A DNA stretch of 64,000 bases from Epiperipatus broadwayi (taxonomy: Eukaryota; Onychophora; Udeonychophora; Euonychophora; Peripatidae): positions 6,674,926 to 6,738,925 of the forward strand of contig JAQFVV010000031.1 of the NCBI GenBank assembly GCA_028023455.1. The letters run 5' to 3'. Under the pieces are notes generated by a model that did not search any database, had not been told where the DNA came from, and saw only the letters and a list, made by a program, of their open reading frames with translations. Each line of letters opens with the position of its first letter. The stretch's first letter is position 1. The position numbers and the translations under genes are program-made. Below are positions 46,239 through 58,163 of the stretch, one piece after another.

Positions 46239-47134
46239 CACCTGGGTCTCATTTTATGCGGTAGATAGGTTTCTCAGAAAATGCACACAAAAGAAATCGC
46301 ACAAAAATAGACTTAACTTACCTTGAAAAAGGGAGATAGGTTTTGTCATTTTCAGAAATCACATAAAAGCAAAGCAAGAAGGAAAAATTACTTTAAAATT
46401 TGCATTAAAAAAATAAGAAAATAAAGAATGACTAATAAAAAATATCAAATATTTGAAAAAAAATAATACAAGACAAACTTTTTTCCTTTTTTTTATTAAC
46501 TATGGTATTTAATTTTACATTTCTTCATACATATTTTAATCATTACCACTATTTGACAATATGTGTTCATTTGTGAACTGGTAAAAAAATCAGATTTGTG
46601 ACATGATGTATAATCAGCACCACTTTCAGTCTTGTGCTGTGTTAATGGTTTTCTGTATTTATATTAAAAAAATGAGATTGCAATCAAAACAAAAAGATTA
46701 TACATTATCATTAGAAAGATTATTTTCAGTTTATAAAATCAATAAAATCTTCATTATTATTTATTTTAAAAATCTAAGAAAATATTTCTGTTATATCTAA
46801 CAAAATACATTTCAAAAGTTTGAAATTTTTGAATATTTATTGTGATATTTTTATATGTAAGCATAAATGTATTATTATTTACTCATTAGTATAAGTAGGT
46901 TATTTACATAGAAGCTAAGATTCTAAGTACAGCTTCAGGCCATATTCACATTAGTTGCTAAAATAATTTTATATTTTTGAAAAAAAAAGTATTTCAAGTC
47001 AAAATAAGTTATTAATAATATAAATTTATTGATATCTAATAAATATAGTGAAATATGAAAGATATTAATAAGAAACATGAATCACATAACTTCAAAATCG
47101 TATTAAAATAATCTGCAAAAAACGAGACCCAGGT
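46239..47134 (+). mobile_element. TA-flanked non-autonomous DNA transposon, copy 3 (internally deleted)
   Basis: Starts CACCTGGGTCTCATTTTATG after TATATATA and ends ACGAGACCCAGGT before ATATAT. Same orientation as copy 1 but about 900 bases: the middle, including the tandem duplication and the palindrome, is missing or replaced. Outer blocks (AGATAGGTTTCTCAGAAAAT and ATCACATAACTTCAAAATCG) are well kept. Confidence 0.85.
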
Positions 47135-47223
47135 ATATATATATATAGTTTTATTTTAAAATAAGTTTTATTATACAAGAAAAATAAAGATTTATAAAAT
47201 AACAGTTACCATTTTGTCCCTGA

Positions 47224-47243
47224 TATATATATATATATATATA
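47224..47243. repeat. (TA)n tract
   Basis: A short TA run followed by CATTAAATGTCTGTATTTG-like sequence, which resembles the outer end of Penelope copies 1 and 4. Confidence 0.8.
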
Positions 47244-47339
47244 ACTACAACCATTAAATGTCTGTATTTGTAAATCATATAATAAAATAGATTGAATGAT
47301 GGGTAATACAAGTTTTTATTTTTTGTATGTTTATATTAA

Positions 47340-47416
47340 CAGTTGATAAAGATTATGAGTGAAACAATTGAAAGTACTTCTGGTAAAGAATATATTATTT
47401 AATTTTAAATACTGTG

Positions 47417-47418
<2 letters not shown>
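47340..47418 (+). mobile_element. Penelope 3'-end fragment
   Basis: CAATTGAAAGTACTTCTGGT is followed by about 40 bases and then a (TA)n tract, as at 57348-57432 (AGTTGAAAGTACTTCTATTA). No coding sequence remains. Confidence 0.6.

Positions 47419-47460
<42 letters not shown>
47419..47460. repeat. (TA)n tract
   Basis: TA run next to the Penelope 3'-end fragment. Frames through it are artefacts. Confidence 0.9.
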
Positions 47461-48486
47461 GATATGTATATATATGGATATATATTTATACAGGCAAAAA
47501 TTTATAGATTGCAAATATATAATCTTCTCTTTACACCACTTTATTGATTTATTATCAATACATAGTTTTCCATTATATAGACGTTTAGGCACAATATTAC
47601 TAAATGTTGTAAGCCATTTTTGACTTTAGGGGAAGCCCCACTAACATGCCCAGAAGTTAACAATCTTCAATATTACATCCACTAAGTCTCTAAAACTGTT
47701 CCAGAAATTTTGTTCAGTGTATATAAGAAATGTCAATTTTCATCAAAAAAGAACAAAAGCACAAATTGGAGAGAAATAATGTATAAAACTATTTCTGATA
47801 TTTCCTTCCAAAATCAACTGCTAAACTAACATAAAATAAGTACAAGCACTTATTGAAGGTATACAGGCAAAAAAATTCCTAAACAAAGGAAAAAAAACAT
47901 GACTCCAATATATATATATATATATTAAAACAGTAATTAACAAATATTAAAACAAAAGAAAAATATTAAGAATATTAGGTTAAGCAAAATAAAAAATAAA
48001 AAAAAATACTTTTAAAGTTTAGCAAATATTAATATTTGTCAAAAAAAAAAACCCAATTACTGGCATTTATTGAAATGGTAATTACCAAATACAAATAAAT
48101 GTATGTTGTGCATAACAAGTTTTAAAATCGAAATTCATTTTACAATTAATAAATAAAAATATAGAAATATGTGAAAAATAAATTAATTTTACAATTATAT
48201 GAACATAATTAAAAAATTAAAACAAAACATTAAATGTAAGACTAAACTAATATAAGAATTAAAAAACATGCTTGATAGCAAAAGGACTTACTACACTAAA
48301 TGAAAACATGGATGTAAAAATGTATGCAATTACTTTTTGCTACAATAAATTAAAAAAACTGAAATAAATTATTAAATAGCAAAAATATCCACAAGTTCTA
48401 ATCAAGAACATGACAGCATCATAGTTGAAATAAGTAAACAACCATTACAATTCAATAAATATTAAATTAACAATCGTATCTCTCAT
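47461..48486. other. A-rich sequence, nothing recognised
   Basis: Markedly A-rich on the plus strand with short TA runs (47910-47925). No gene was seen. Confidence 0.45.
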
Positions 48487-48600
48487 AGCAGTGAAGCTTG
48501 TGGCCCAGGCTCCATGCAGATTGAGATAAAGAAAACTGAGAAGAAAACAAATTTGCACGTGTGACCTTTGACCTCATAATGACATAGTAGGAAAAAATAA
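48487..48600. promoter_or_regulatory. GC-richer patch with perfect DR1 nuclear-receptor half-sites
   Basis: TGACCTTTGACCT at 48562-48574 is a perfect direct repeat of the nuclear-receptor half-site with one-base spacing (HNF4/RXR type), with GCACGTG just before it. The sites match known consensus motifs, but no neighbouring gene is visible and similar strings occur inside some animal repeats, so a regulatory role is only possible. Confidence 0.25.
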
Positions 48601-48689
48601 GTTTTAGTCACACTCTTGAAATTAAGGGGGCAATAAAAACTAAAGTGGAGGAAAAATATCATTTATTTAACTATTTAAAAACACACCTG

Positions 48690-49043
48690 TGCATTCATCT
48701 ATTAGCTATTTAGCTATGTATCTACCTACATACTTATCTAACTATCTGTATATCTACGAATCCATCTAATTATGTACCTAGCTACCTATCTATCTACCTA
48801 CATATCAATCAATCAATCTATTTAACTATCTATTTACCTATCTATCTATACACACCTATCTATCTACACACAACTATCTATCTACTTATATACATATTGA
48901 TCCATTTATCAATCTATTTACCTACCCATCTTTATATCTGTCTGTTTATTTACATTTATCTTTATATGTTTATCTATATACCTGTTTGTCTGTTTATATA
49001 ACTACCTTGCTACTTTCTATATGTCTACCTATATATATATATA

Positions 49044-49078
<35 letters not shown>

Positions 49079-49500
49079 ACTTATCTATTTACCTACCTAC
49101 ATATCTAATAACTATTTACCCATCTATCTCCATATCTGTCTATATGTTTATATATATATATATCTTTCCATTTATTTATCTCTGTATGTTTATATATTAA
49201 TTTTTCTATCTCTCTGGTTTTCTCCATATCTATTTGTTCATGCAAACAACTATTTATTTATATATCATGTCATCTACCCATCCATTCTTCTATTAGTTAT
49301 CTATTTATCTCCCAATCTGTCTACCTATATGCCTATCAATCTATCTTTTACCTGTTCCTCTATTTTACAAATATCTATCCATTTATATATTTAACTGTTT
49401 ATCATTCTATGTATCTGCTTACTTCATTATCCATGTAAACTCCTTTCTATTTGTCTCTATATCTGCATGTCTCTCTATGTATCTATATATCCATCTGATG
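48690..49500. repeat. Degenerate TATC-type satellite
   Basis: About 0.8 kb of CTAT/TATC/CTAC-type tetramers, with TA runs at 49031-49073 and 49150-49163. The repeat is imperfect and old. Confidence 0.9.
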
Positions 49501-50018
49501 TTAGGTAGATAGATACACTGATAATCAGATAGTAAGACTGATAAATAGATAAGCTGGATAGGTGTAAAAATAAATCAATAAACAGATAAAGACAGGTAGG
49601 TGTACAGACAAATAAGTAGAAACATAGGTAAGTATGTGTTTTTCTAAAGGATTGTAATGATGGTATTTTAATTGTATTTATCTATTGGACTATTTCTGTC
49701 GTCTAATATAAGTATTGAATGTCATTAGAAAAAAATAACTTTATTTAAGTATTCTAAATGCATTCATCTGTTAGTAATAGCGCTCAGATTAGTATATGCA
49801 CACGTTTTGAGAGATATTAACACAATTGAATGTATTGAATATTTAAATAGTTAAATTTTTTTAAAGACATTCAATATTTATATTATCCAATATATAATTA
49901 CAAATATAGATATGCACTTTTGATAAATAGTAAATTAATAGATAAATGAACAAGTGGGTGGATGGCTAGAAAGTTAAATAGATGGATGGTTGGTTAGATT
50001 AATAGATAGGTAGAAGTC

Positions 50019-50080
<62 letters not shown>

Positions 50081-50729
50081 GTATGCAATAAAGCAAATAG
50101 TTGAATAGATTGAAGAATGAATAACAGATAGATAAATGAATACTTGGATAGGCTCCTCAATTTATATATATATAAATATATATATATATATGCAGTGATT
50201 GATACATGGATAAATGTATTGTTGAATGGTAGATTATATATAAGTAGATAGGCAGATGGACTGGTAGATAGATAGAGACTGATAGATGAATAGACATACA
50301 GAAAGGTAAATATATAGATGGGTTGCTGGATGAATAAATTGTTATATAGTAAAAGAAATGAATAAATGAAATGGATAGATGAATGAATAAATGAATATAT
50401 TGATAGAAAGTCAAATATTTACTTAAATAGATAAATCAATAGGTAGATATATAGATAGAGATATAAGCCAAGAGATATATTGAGGGGATGGGTATATATA
50501 TTGATGAATAAATAGATGGATAAATAGATAGAAAATAGATAAACAGATAGTAGCCAGATAAATATAATATAGGTATATTGGTAGATTGATAGATCGTTGT
50601 GTATATAGATTGGCATGTAGATATATAATCAGATAGAGACAGATAAAAGATACACAGGTTGATAAATGTAACTATAAGTTGTCATGTAGGAAGATAGATA
50701 GATAAATAGATAGCTAGATAGCTAGATAT

Positions 50730-50823
<94 letters not shown>

Positions 50824-50900
50824 TTGTGAGTAAAAAAGTGTGTATGCATAAGGATATGTAGGTAGATAGATATGAAGATAGACATAGATGAATAAATGGC
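49501..50900. repeat. Degenerate GATA-type satellite with perfect core
   Basis: The same tetramer on the opposite strand (GATA/TAGA/GGTAGA). It is interrupted at 49630-49920 by non-satellite sequence that includes the dispersed repeat at 49732-49825, and by TA runs at 50021-50074 and 50162-50190. A perfect (GATA)n block lies at about 50728-50822. Frames on the minus strand are repeat artefacts. Confidence 0.9.
49732..49825. repeat. Dispersed repeat, partner of 8688-8775
   Basis: Same block order as at 8.69 kb (AACTTTATTTAA, GCATTCATCTG, TAGTAATAG, GTTTTGAGAGATATTA), in the same orientation. Confidence 0.5.
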
Positions 50901-52464
50901 TAGGTATTTGATATAAAAATAGATGGATAGTATTATTTTTTTCTTCTCTTTTTTTTATTATCTTAATATCAAGAATCGGATAAAAACTTTTTATTTATTG
51001 TTTTACTCTGATTTCGCAAGATCAAAAGTGGCCCTTGGAATTTTTTTCTGATCTCTATTTTTCTTTTCTTAGGCAATGAGAAGAAGTGGGCTACAACCAT
51101 TCACACTTCGATGCTATAAAAAATTCTATTTACTTTTCAAAAATCAATGTATTTTATGTTTATTAAATATCAATATAAAGTAATAGTTTCAATTAAATAT
51201 CAATTTTATAGTGTGTTATTTGATAATTATTTAATTTCAACTTTAATATTTGACAAACATTAATTGTTGTTGTTTTTTCCAAGAATTATGGTATCATATT
51301 CTTCGATAAATACTCCTACATGTTTTTGTTGTTTAGTAATTTATTTCATTTTTTTAACATAGTTTGCCAATCAGTACTGTTACATATATTTATGCCCATG
51401 TTTCATGTTGATTTAGTAATTAATTTTAATTTTATTGCCATGCATTTTTTTTTCATTCCTACATTAGTTTCGATATGTGTTCAATATTTTATGTGGTTTC
51501 GTGGGGGGTTCCCCTCCTTACTTCCAAAACGTAAGCTTGTGGTTAAGACCTGTAGAGGTCCCTACTATCGCATTTTTACGTGTATATTCTTGAGGTTACA
51601 AGCCTTAGTAAATATTAATTATGTTCACGTAATTGTAAAATTAATTTACTTTTAAATTTATTTATTAATTGTAAAATTAATTTTAATTTAATATTTATTG
51701 CACGTGATGTTTAGATGCTAGTAATTTTTTGAGTTTTTTTTTTTTTCGTTTAAATATTAATATTTGATAAACTAAAAATTGTTTTTGAAATTTTTACTTG
51801 TTTTTATATAATATTATAATATCGTTAGCGTTTTAATTTTAATATTTTTAAGTTGTCGTTTTAGTATTCACTAGTAATTGGTTGGTGGGAGTATGTGAAA
51901 TGTTTTTATCTGCGTTAAGTAATTTATTTTGCTGGTTGTACATCTGCCAAGTATCTATACTTATTTTTACTTAGTTTAGTAATTGAATTAGAGGACAAAA
52001 TATCAGAAGCCATTTTATAGATTATTTCTATGAATTTTCTGCTTTTTGTTGAAAATGGAATTTTTTATGTAGGCTGAACAAAATATTTGGAACAATTGTA
52101 TAAGTACTGTGGATGTAATATCAAAGGTTGTTTGCTAGGATCAATTGGGTTTTTTGTGGCTTTCTATTGTGTTAAAAAAGTTTTACAGTCTTTTACTAAA
52201 ATGATACCAGGTTTTATTTATTTATAATCAGAATAACAAACAAGAAAGATAAACCATAAAACTATCAATATTCTTCTATTAGTAAGCATGATAAATAATA
52301 TTGTTTTCATTATAATCTCTGAGATACAACGCTGGGAGATTTTGTATGTACTTGATAATTTGTGACTACTTTATTCTTACATAAAGAATGGCCAAATTTA
52401 TTTTTGTCATTTCGATTAAGTCTAATTCTTATATAAAATTCTAAAATATATACAAAGCCAAGAA
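50901..52464. other. AT-rich sequence, no gene recognised
   Basis: A GC-richer patch lies near 51500-51570 (GGGGGGTTCCCCTCC). The plus-strand frame 51320-51655 (111 codons) is hydrophobic and runs across it, but it has no domain I know and starts in low-complexity sequence. Confidence 0.4.
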
Positions 52465-52465
52465 T

Positions 52466-53915
52466 ATGTCATCATTATTATTATCATCAACCATTATCAT
52501 TCCACTGCAGGATGAAGGTCTCTCCAAGTTAAATCCATCTTCTCTGATATATAGCTTTTCTTCTGCACATCACCATGCACACTTTCTTATTTCATCCATC
52601 CATCTCACATGTGCTCTCTTTCTGGGTCTTTTACAATCTCTTGAAATCCAGTTTAGGATTTCAATTGTCCATCTATTATCATCTCTTCTAGCAATATGTT
52701 CAGCCCAACTCTACTTCAGTGTTTTAATTTTTTCAATAAGGTCAATAACACCTGTTTGTTCTCTTACCCATATATTGCATTTTTGATCCCTTCTTGTTAC
52801 TCCCAACATGCATCTTTCCATACTTCTTTGAGTGGTCTCAAATCTCTGTATTGCTCTTCAAGTAAATGTCCATGTCTCAGATCCATAAGTAAGAACTGGT
52901 AAAACATACTTATTAAAAACATTCCTTTTCAAACACATAGGCATATTTCCTTTTACTATCAAGTTATTTATACCAAATGCATTCCAACCAAGTTTAATTC
53001 TATAATTATTTTCATCCATTATGTTTCCATCTGTATTAGTAATCTGACCAAGGTATTTGTAACTGTTAACTTATTCTAACTCATCATAATCAATCTTTAT
53101 TTTTATATTTTGAGAAAATCCAATAAACATTACTTTAGACTTTTTGTCATTTATCTTTAGTCCTACTTTCCTACTTTAATCTGATAATTCAGATCTAAAG
53201 CATTATTTGCAAAAACAACTACATCATCTGCAAAATCTAAATGACTTAAATAATCTCCATTTACTTTCACTCCTTTAGCTTCCCATTTTAATCCACAAAA
53301 TACTTCTTTCAGCACTGCTGCAAAAAGTTTTGGAGATATGGAGTCACCCTGTCTTACATCCTTCTCAATGTTGACTTTCCTAGTATCATTATGTAATCTA
53401 ATTGTTGCTGTTGCATTTTTATAAATATTCTTTAAAATATGACAATATTCTGGATTTATACCTTGATGATCCAATGCTTTAATCACTAAAGAAATGTTTA
53501 TAGAATCAAATGCCTTTTCATAATATACAAATTCAAAACATAATGACAACTCATATTCATTTGTCCTTTCTATAACTTTTCTCAATACCTGGATATGATC
53601 TACTCTACTAAAACCACTTTTAAAGCCAGCTTGTTCTCTTGGTTGGTGGAAATCCAATGTTCTCTGTAGATGAGTTGTAATTATCTTGTTATTTTTTTTT
53701 AATAAAACTGATAAAAGGCTGATAGGTCTGTAATTTCCAATATCTTTTTTATAACCTTTTTTAATTATTAATATTAATATTGCATTCTTCCAATCACCTG
53801 GTACATCTTTATCATTTAGACATTTGGTATATAACTTTGCTAAAAAAAAAATTATTTCTTCACCTGCTTCTTTTAATATATCAATTATAATTCCATCATA
53901 AATACAGGTTCCTTA
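52466..53915 (-). mobile_element. RTE-type LINE, 5'-truncated
   Basis: A minus-strand element with its 3' end at about 52466, ending in a TCATCATTATTATTATCATC-type repeat, as in RTE elements. It runs up to the N-terminal part of the reverse transcriptase near 53915, where recognisable coding stops. The endonuclease domain and 5' end are absent. Related 3' pieces are at 26785-27160 and 42470-42645. Confidence 0.87.
52500..53915 (-). pseudogene. RTE-type reverse transcriptase, broken
   Basis: From the 5' side: VPGDWKNAI and KKDIGNYRPISLLSVL (about 53700-53820) precede the intact frame 53163-53657. That frame holds REQAGFKSGFS, the motif A region FVYYEKAFDSI, RQGDSISPKLF and HLDFADDVVVFA with the catalytic Asp pair. 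It stops at VGK, where a small duplication (CCTACTTTCCTACTTT on the plus strand) precedes a TAG. Beyond it the other frames give KSKVMFIGF, NSYKYLGQI, VLTYGSETWT and QRSMERCMLGV, the region after the palm in RTE proteins. In place of the aromatic-Asp usually seen at motif A there is a Tyr-Glu (VYYEKAFDS), a possible mutation. The element once copied its RNA at the target site; this copy is dead. Confidence 0.87.
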
Positions 53916-55551
53916 ATAAATTAATTATTAAAATCATTAAAAAGAAAAAAAAGATAAAACACATTCTTATTCAAACAAATTTGTAAACTCACTGATCTCT
54001 TTGTTAAACCATTTCCATTTTTCTTAAAAATAATAAAATTCTTCCTTTGCACTTTATATAGTAACTATGGCTTAACTATAATTTAACAGTAAAATAGGAT
54101 TAGTTCCCAACAAAGAATAACTTATTTACTCCATAATCACTTTATAATTCTTTTAAAACACATTGTATATAATTGTCCAGCTTGTTATAGGGAAATTTTA
54201 ACTTATTTTAAAAGAAAACATGATACATTTTTTAAATTTTAAGGAATTAACCAAAATAGGTTAATTAGTTCCTACTGTTTATTCAATTCTCCCTACTTCC
54301 ATCTGTTCATCCCTTTTTATATTGTAGAAAGTATGAGTCTATATTATTAATTAAATCAATTTCATTGGTCATCTCCTTTTAAATAACTGAAAAGTTCTTG
54401 AAGAAATTAATTTTGTCTACAATTTTTAATAATAATAACCAAGCATAATAAAATCAACAAAATATATAAACATTTGAATAATAAATGTAATTACTTTTAA
54501 ATTAAAAATAATTATATCTTTATACTTTTGTAATAATTATTTTTTTAAATTTAAAATACATAATTAATAATTCATACTGAGATATAAAATTATTATTATT
54601 TAAAAATTAGAAATTAAATAATATCATATTTTTGATTGGCATAAAAAAAATTCCAACAAGGAAGTGCAATTCATGTATTTTTGATAAATAAGATTCTGCA
54701 CATATACCCCCCCCCCCATATTTTTAAAGAGTCACTGTACTGAAAATGAAATAAGTATGACCATTATCACTATTATAAAGTTTGATGAATATTGTAAATT
54801 TTGATAAATATAATTTAGATGTACTTATTGCTATTAAAAAAAATTACCATTGAAATAAATATGTCTTTTAAAATATGTATGACTATTACAAAATGTGTTT
54901 GTAGGTTAAACTAACAGAATCTTATGATTATACTGTATAAATTAAGCATTTAATAAACTATATAAATTAAGCTTTTAATAAAATATACAAATTAATATCA
55001 ATACAATTTTGTACTCTATAAATTTAAACCTTTGACCATTATGTGAAATTTAAATTATTCTTTGAAATAGCTAAAAAAGTAAAAAGTTATAGTGTAATGG
55101 TCAGATTAAGTATATTTTAAGGATTTAAATTTATTTATATAATTTATCCAACACCGCCTGACCTTAACAATCAAGAAATATATCAGCACATATGTTGTAA
55201 TAATATTTTATTTAGCAGAATATTGATAACAAGTACACAAAATCATTATTTTAATACCTGGCTAGATCACAAAGGACACAGTTACTCCTGATGAATGAAT
55301 GCAGACCATATAATATTACCTTTAAAGAAGCTAGCAAATCATATAACAATAGTTTGATTATGAAATATAATTATTAATTGATATACACTTTATTTTCTTT
55401 TAAGAAATTTTTTTCCTCAAATTTTTGTATCTTACTGCCTCATTCCATATGCACACATAGAAACAGTCATTACATATAATTATTCAATGTTTCACTGTTA
55501 AGTTTAATTTTAATATTCAGTTATGACATAGTACTAACATAGTTATAATTA
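53916..55551. other. AT-rich sequence, nothing recognised
   Basis: About 1.6 kb with a C-run at 54708-54717. No gene or element was recognised. Confidence 0.45.
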
Positions 55552-55648
55552 GATACCAACCAGTAACCACCTAAACATTCACAGTAAAGATGGTAATCAA
55601 TATTTTTCACTGCTGTCAAGGAACCTTCTGACCTTTTAATAGAAAAAA
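55552..55648 (-). repeat. Short dispersed repeat (TTGACAACAG family, subtype b)
   Basis: Reverse complement of 20335-20435: ACCAACCAGTAACCACCTAA, CACTGCTGTCAAGG and ACCTTCTGACCTTTTAAT on the plus strand. Confidence 0.7.
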
Positions 55649-55821
55649 TGGAATTCCATTTCTACTCATGGTCCATTGAATATATATGGACACTTAAAGA
55701 TTGCAACTTAACTACAGAGTATGAAATCTTGACACAATGAAGTTTAACTAAACCTCTTATAGATAATAAATTACATTTGCCATAGAACAAACTCTGACTT
55801 CATTAAACTTAACATATAACT

Positions 55822-55926
<105 letters not shown>

Positions 55927-56141
55927 TATTAATCAATGTCTGTATTCCAATTATAATAAAATATATATAATTATTCAAAACAATACAATAATTCATACAG
56001 TAAAACAATATTTAAAAAAAACAAATATATACCAATTTAATAGAAGTACTTTCAACTATCTATGTAGTCGTTGTCAATTAGATTCAAATTGTATTAAAAA
56101 AAAACTGTTACAAATGTAAACAAAAAGTAATACGTCATACA

Positions 56142-56493
56142 TCAATTTTCCCACAATTCATTAATTTTTATATTGGTGGCCTGTCTGTTTATCAACTGTT
56201 GCTTTTCACTTTTTATTAACATAGCTTCTTTAATTTTGCGTTTATTATTATTTCTTTCAATACACAAAATCTTAACTTTATTAAAATCAAAATCAAAACC
56301 ATAATTACATGTTACATTATGATCAAAAAATACTGATGGTGATACATCATCATTTCTAACATTCTCTTGTCTTGATTTTTGCACTCGTTTATATAACAAC
56401 AAATGCTCCTTTGATCTTTTCTCCAATGTACATCGAGATTCCCCAATATATGCCTTTCCACAAACACATAGCCATTTATATATTGCACAACTT
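56142..56493 (-). pseudogene. Penelope-like GIY-YIG domain, left copy
   Basis: From the junction the minus strand reads SCAIYKWLCVCGKAYIGESR, then EKRSKEHLLLYKRVQKSRQE, and ends NELWEN followed by a stop at 56142. It is uninterrupted within the arm, with C-x-C, YIG, Arg and Glu-His all present. It is only the endonuclease half of the protein, cut at the junction. It differs from the right copy by a few residues (for example one extra DF pair), so the two arms have begun to diverge. Confidence 0.82.
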
Positions 56494-56498
56494 ATTGT

Positions 56499-57260
56499 AT
56501 GATAATAAAAGATATTGAAAAAAGAGGATATATTCCTTGGTATTCAAATGTGCCAATAGCACATAAATTATCCGGTTTAAAATCATTTTTATTTAGGAAT
56601 AATAAATTATGTAAATATAGTTCTGATAAAATAAGTAACATAAATGTATTTATTATGGATTTGTTAAATGTTGGATATGATCATAAATTAATTTATAATA
56701 TTGTTACTAAGTTTAATAATAATAGAAATATTTTAGATGCTATAGATATTGATAAAATAAAATATACTTGGATATCAATACCATTTATTTGTAATGAACA
56801 AGTGAAATTTATAAAACAGATATATAAAAATATATGTCAAGTTGCATTTTATACTACTCCTAATTTAAATAGATTAATAAATAATTCAAAAAATAGGTGT
56901 AGTATTTTAAATCAAAGTTGTGCAATATATAAATGGCTATGTGTTTGTGGAAAGGCATATATTGGGGAATCTCGATGTACATTGGAGAAAAGATCAAAGG
57001 AGCATTTGTTGTTATATAAACGAGTGCAAAAATCAACACAAGAGAATGTTAGAAATGATGATGTATCACCATCAGTATTTTTTGATCATAATGTAACATG
57101 TAATTATGGTTTTGATTTTAATAAAGATAAGATTTTGTGTATTGAGAGAAATAATAATAAACGCAAAATTAAAGAAGCTATGTTAATAAAAAGTGAAAAG
57201 CAACAGTTGATAAACAGACAGGCCACCAATATAAAATTTAATGAATTGTGGGAAAATTGA
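56499..57260 (+). CDS. Penelope-like C-terminal fragment, open frame with GIY-YIG
   Basis: 253 codons without a break, the best-preserved Penelope frame here. Residues 6-30 (KRGYIPWYSNVPIAHKLSGL) follow the RT core. The linker has KYTWISIPFICNEQVKFIK at about 88-106. The GIY-YIG domain starts near residue 140 with AIYKWLCVCGKAYIGESRC, followed by KRSKEHLLLYKRV, FFDHNVTCNYGF and a basic KRKIKEAML helix; the end is NELWEN. The RT catalytic part is missing because the copy starts at the inverted junction, so the first Met is not a true start. Key endonuclease residues look intact, but the truncated protein would need a promoter to be expressed. Probably not a functional gene. Confidence 0.8.
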   Translation: MIIKDIEKRGYIPWYSNVPIAHKLSGLKSFLFRNNKLCKYSSDKISNINVFIMDLLNVGYDHKLIYNIVTKFNNNRNILDAIDIDKIKYTWISIPFICNEQVKFIKQIYKNICQVAFYTTPNLNRLINNSKNRCSILNQSCAIYKWLCVCGKAYIGESRCTLEKRSKEHLLLYKRVQKSTQENVRNDDVSPSVFFDHNVTCNYGFDFNKDKILCIERNNNKRKIKEAMLIKSEKQQLINRQATNIKFNELWEN

Positions 57261-57427
57261 TGTATGACGTATTACTTTTTGTTTACATTTGTAACGGTTT
57301 TTTCTAATACAATTTGAATCTAGTTGACAACGACTACATAAATAGTTGAAAGTACTTCTATTAAATTGGTATATATTTGTTTTTTTAAAATATTGTTTTA
57401 CTGTATGAATTATTGTATTGTTTTGAA

Positions 57428-57431
<4 letters not shown>

Positions 57432-57472
<41 letters not shown>

Positions 57473-57491
57473 AAACATATATATATATATA
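57432..57491. repeat. (TA)n tract
   Basis: TA run with one CAAAACA interruption at the right edge of the Penelope pair. Frames crossing it are artefacts. Confidence 0.94.
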
Positions 57492-57962
57492 AACCCATAA
57501 ATGTAAACATTTTTGATATATGTTTCCTAGTGCCAACACATTCATATATTCTATATGGTATAGACATAACTACTATCTTTATATAACAACAACTATAAAG
57601 AATGATCTTTCTAAACTTAATCCTAATTCAATAAAATATGCAGCTTATACAACGTTGGCTCATTCATGGACTGATCTTTACTTTATTAAAACTAAATAGG
57701 AATGTACTTTCTCATATAGATATGAATACTTGTAAACTATTTGAAAAAGAACAAACAACTGCATCTATATTATAAATGGACCTATACAAAATCTTCTCAG
57801 TAATTAAACAAAGTTAATAACAAGAAAATGCTCTTGATGGATGCAATTATGTCATTAACTAAAATTAATTAACACTTGGGCAACATATATGCAACTACTG
57901 CATTTTATAATACTATAATTATGTCTGTACTCTTTTTTTAAACTAACAATTCATACAACATA
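57492..57962. other. AT-rich sequence, nothing recognised
   Basis: No gene or element was seen. Confidence 0.45.
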
Positions 57963-58123
57963 ACATATGTTTAACATGTAGTAAAAAGATCTTACAAAAT
58001 GTTAACATAACATATATAATAACATAGCAATTTTTTTAACTAGCAAAGTATAGAAAGTAACATATATTCAGCATGTAATGAAAGAATGTTTCTACAAATG
58101 ATTAATATAACATATATAATAAG

Positions 58124-58127
<4 letters not shown>
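57963..58127. repeat. About 97-bp tandem duplication
   Basis: ACATATGTTTAACATGTAGT near 57963 and ACATATATTCAGCATGTAAT near 58060 begin two diverged copies. Both go on to AACATATATAATAA. Confidence 0.6.

Positions 58128-58160
<33 letters not shown>
58128..58160. repeat. (TA)n tract at LTR edge
   Basis: TA run that stops exactly where the LTR starts (TGTACC). It probably contains the target-site duplication. Confidence 0.9.

Positions 58161-58163
<3 letters not shown>

Noticed and set aside
50157-50885. Several minus-strand frames of 65-85 codons
   Set aside because: They are translations of the degenerate GATA satellite, with no unique domain.
51320-51655. 111-codon hydrophobic frame across a GC-richer patch
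   Set aside because: T-rich sequence gives Phe/Leu/Ile by chance; no conserved motif or gene context.
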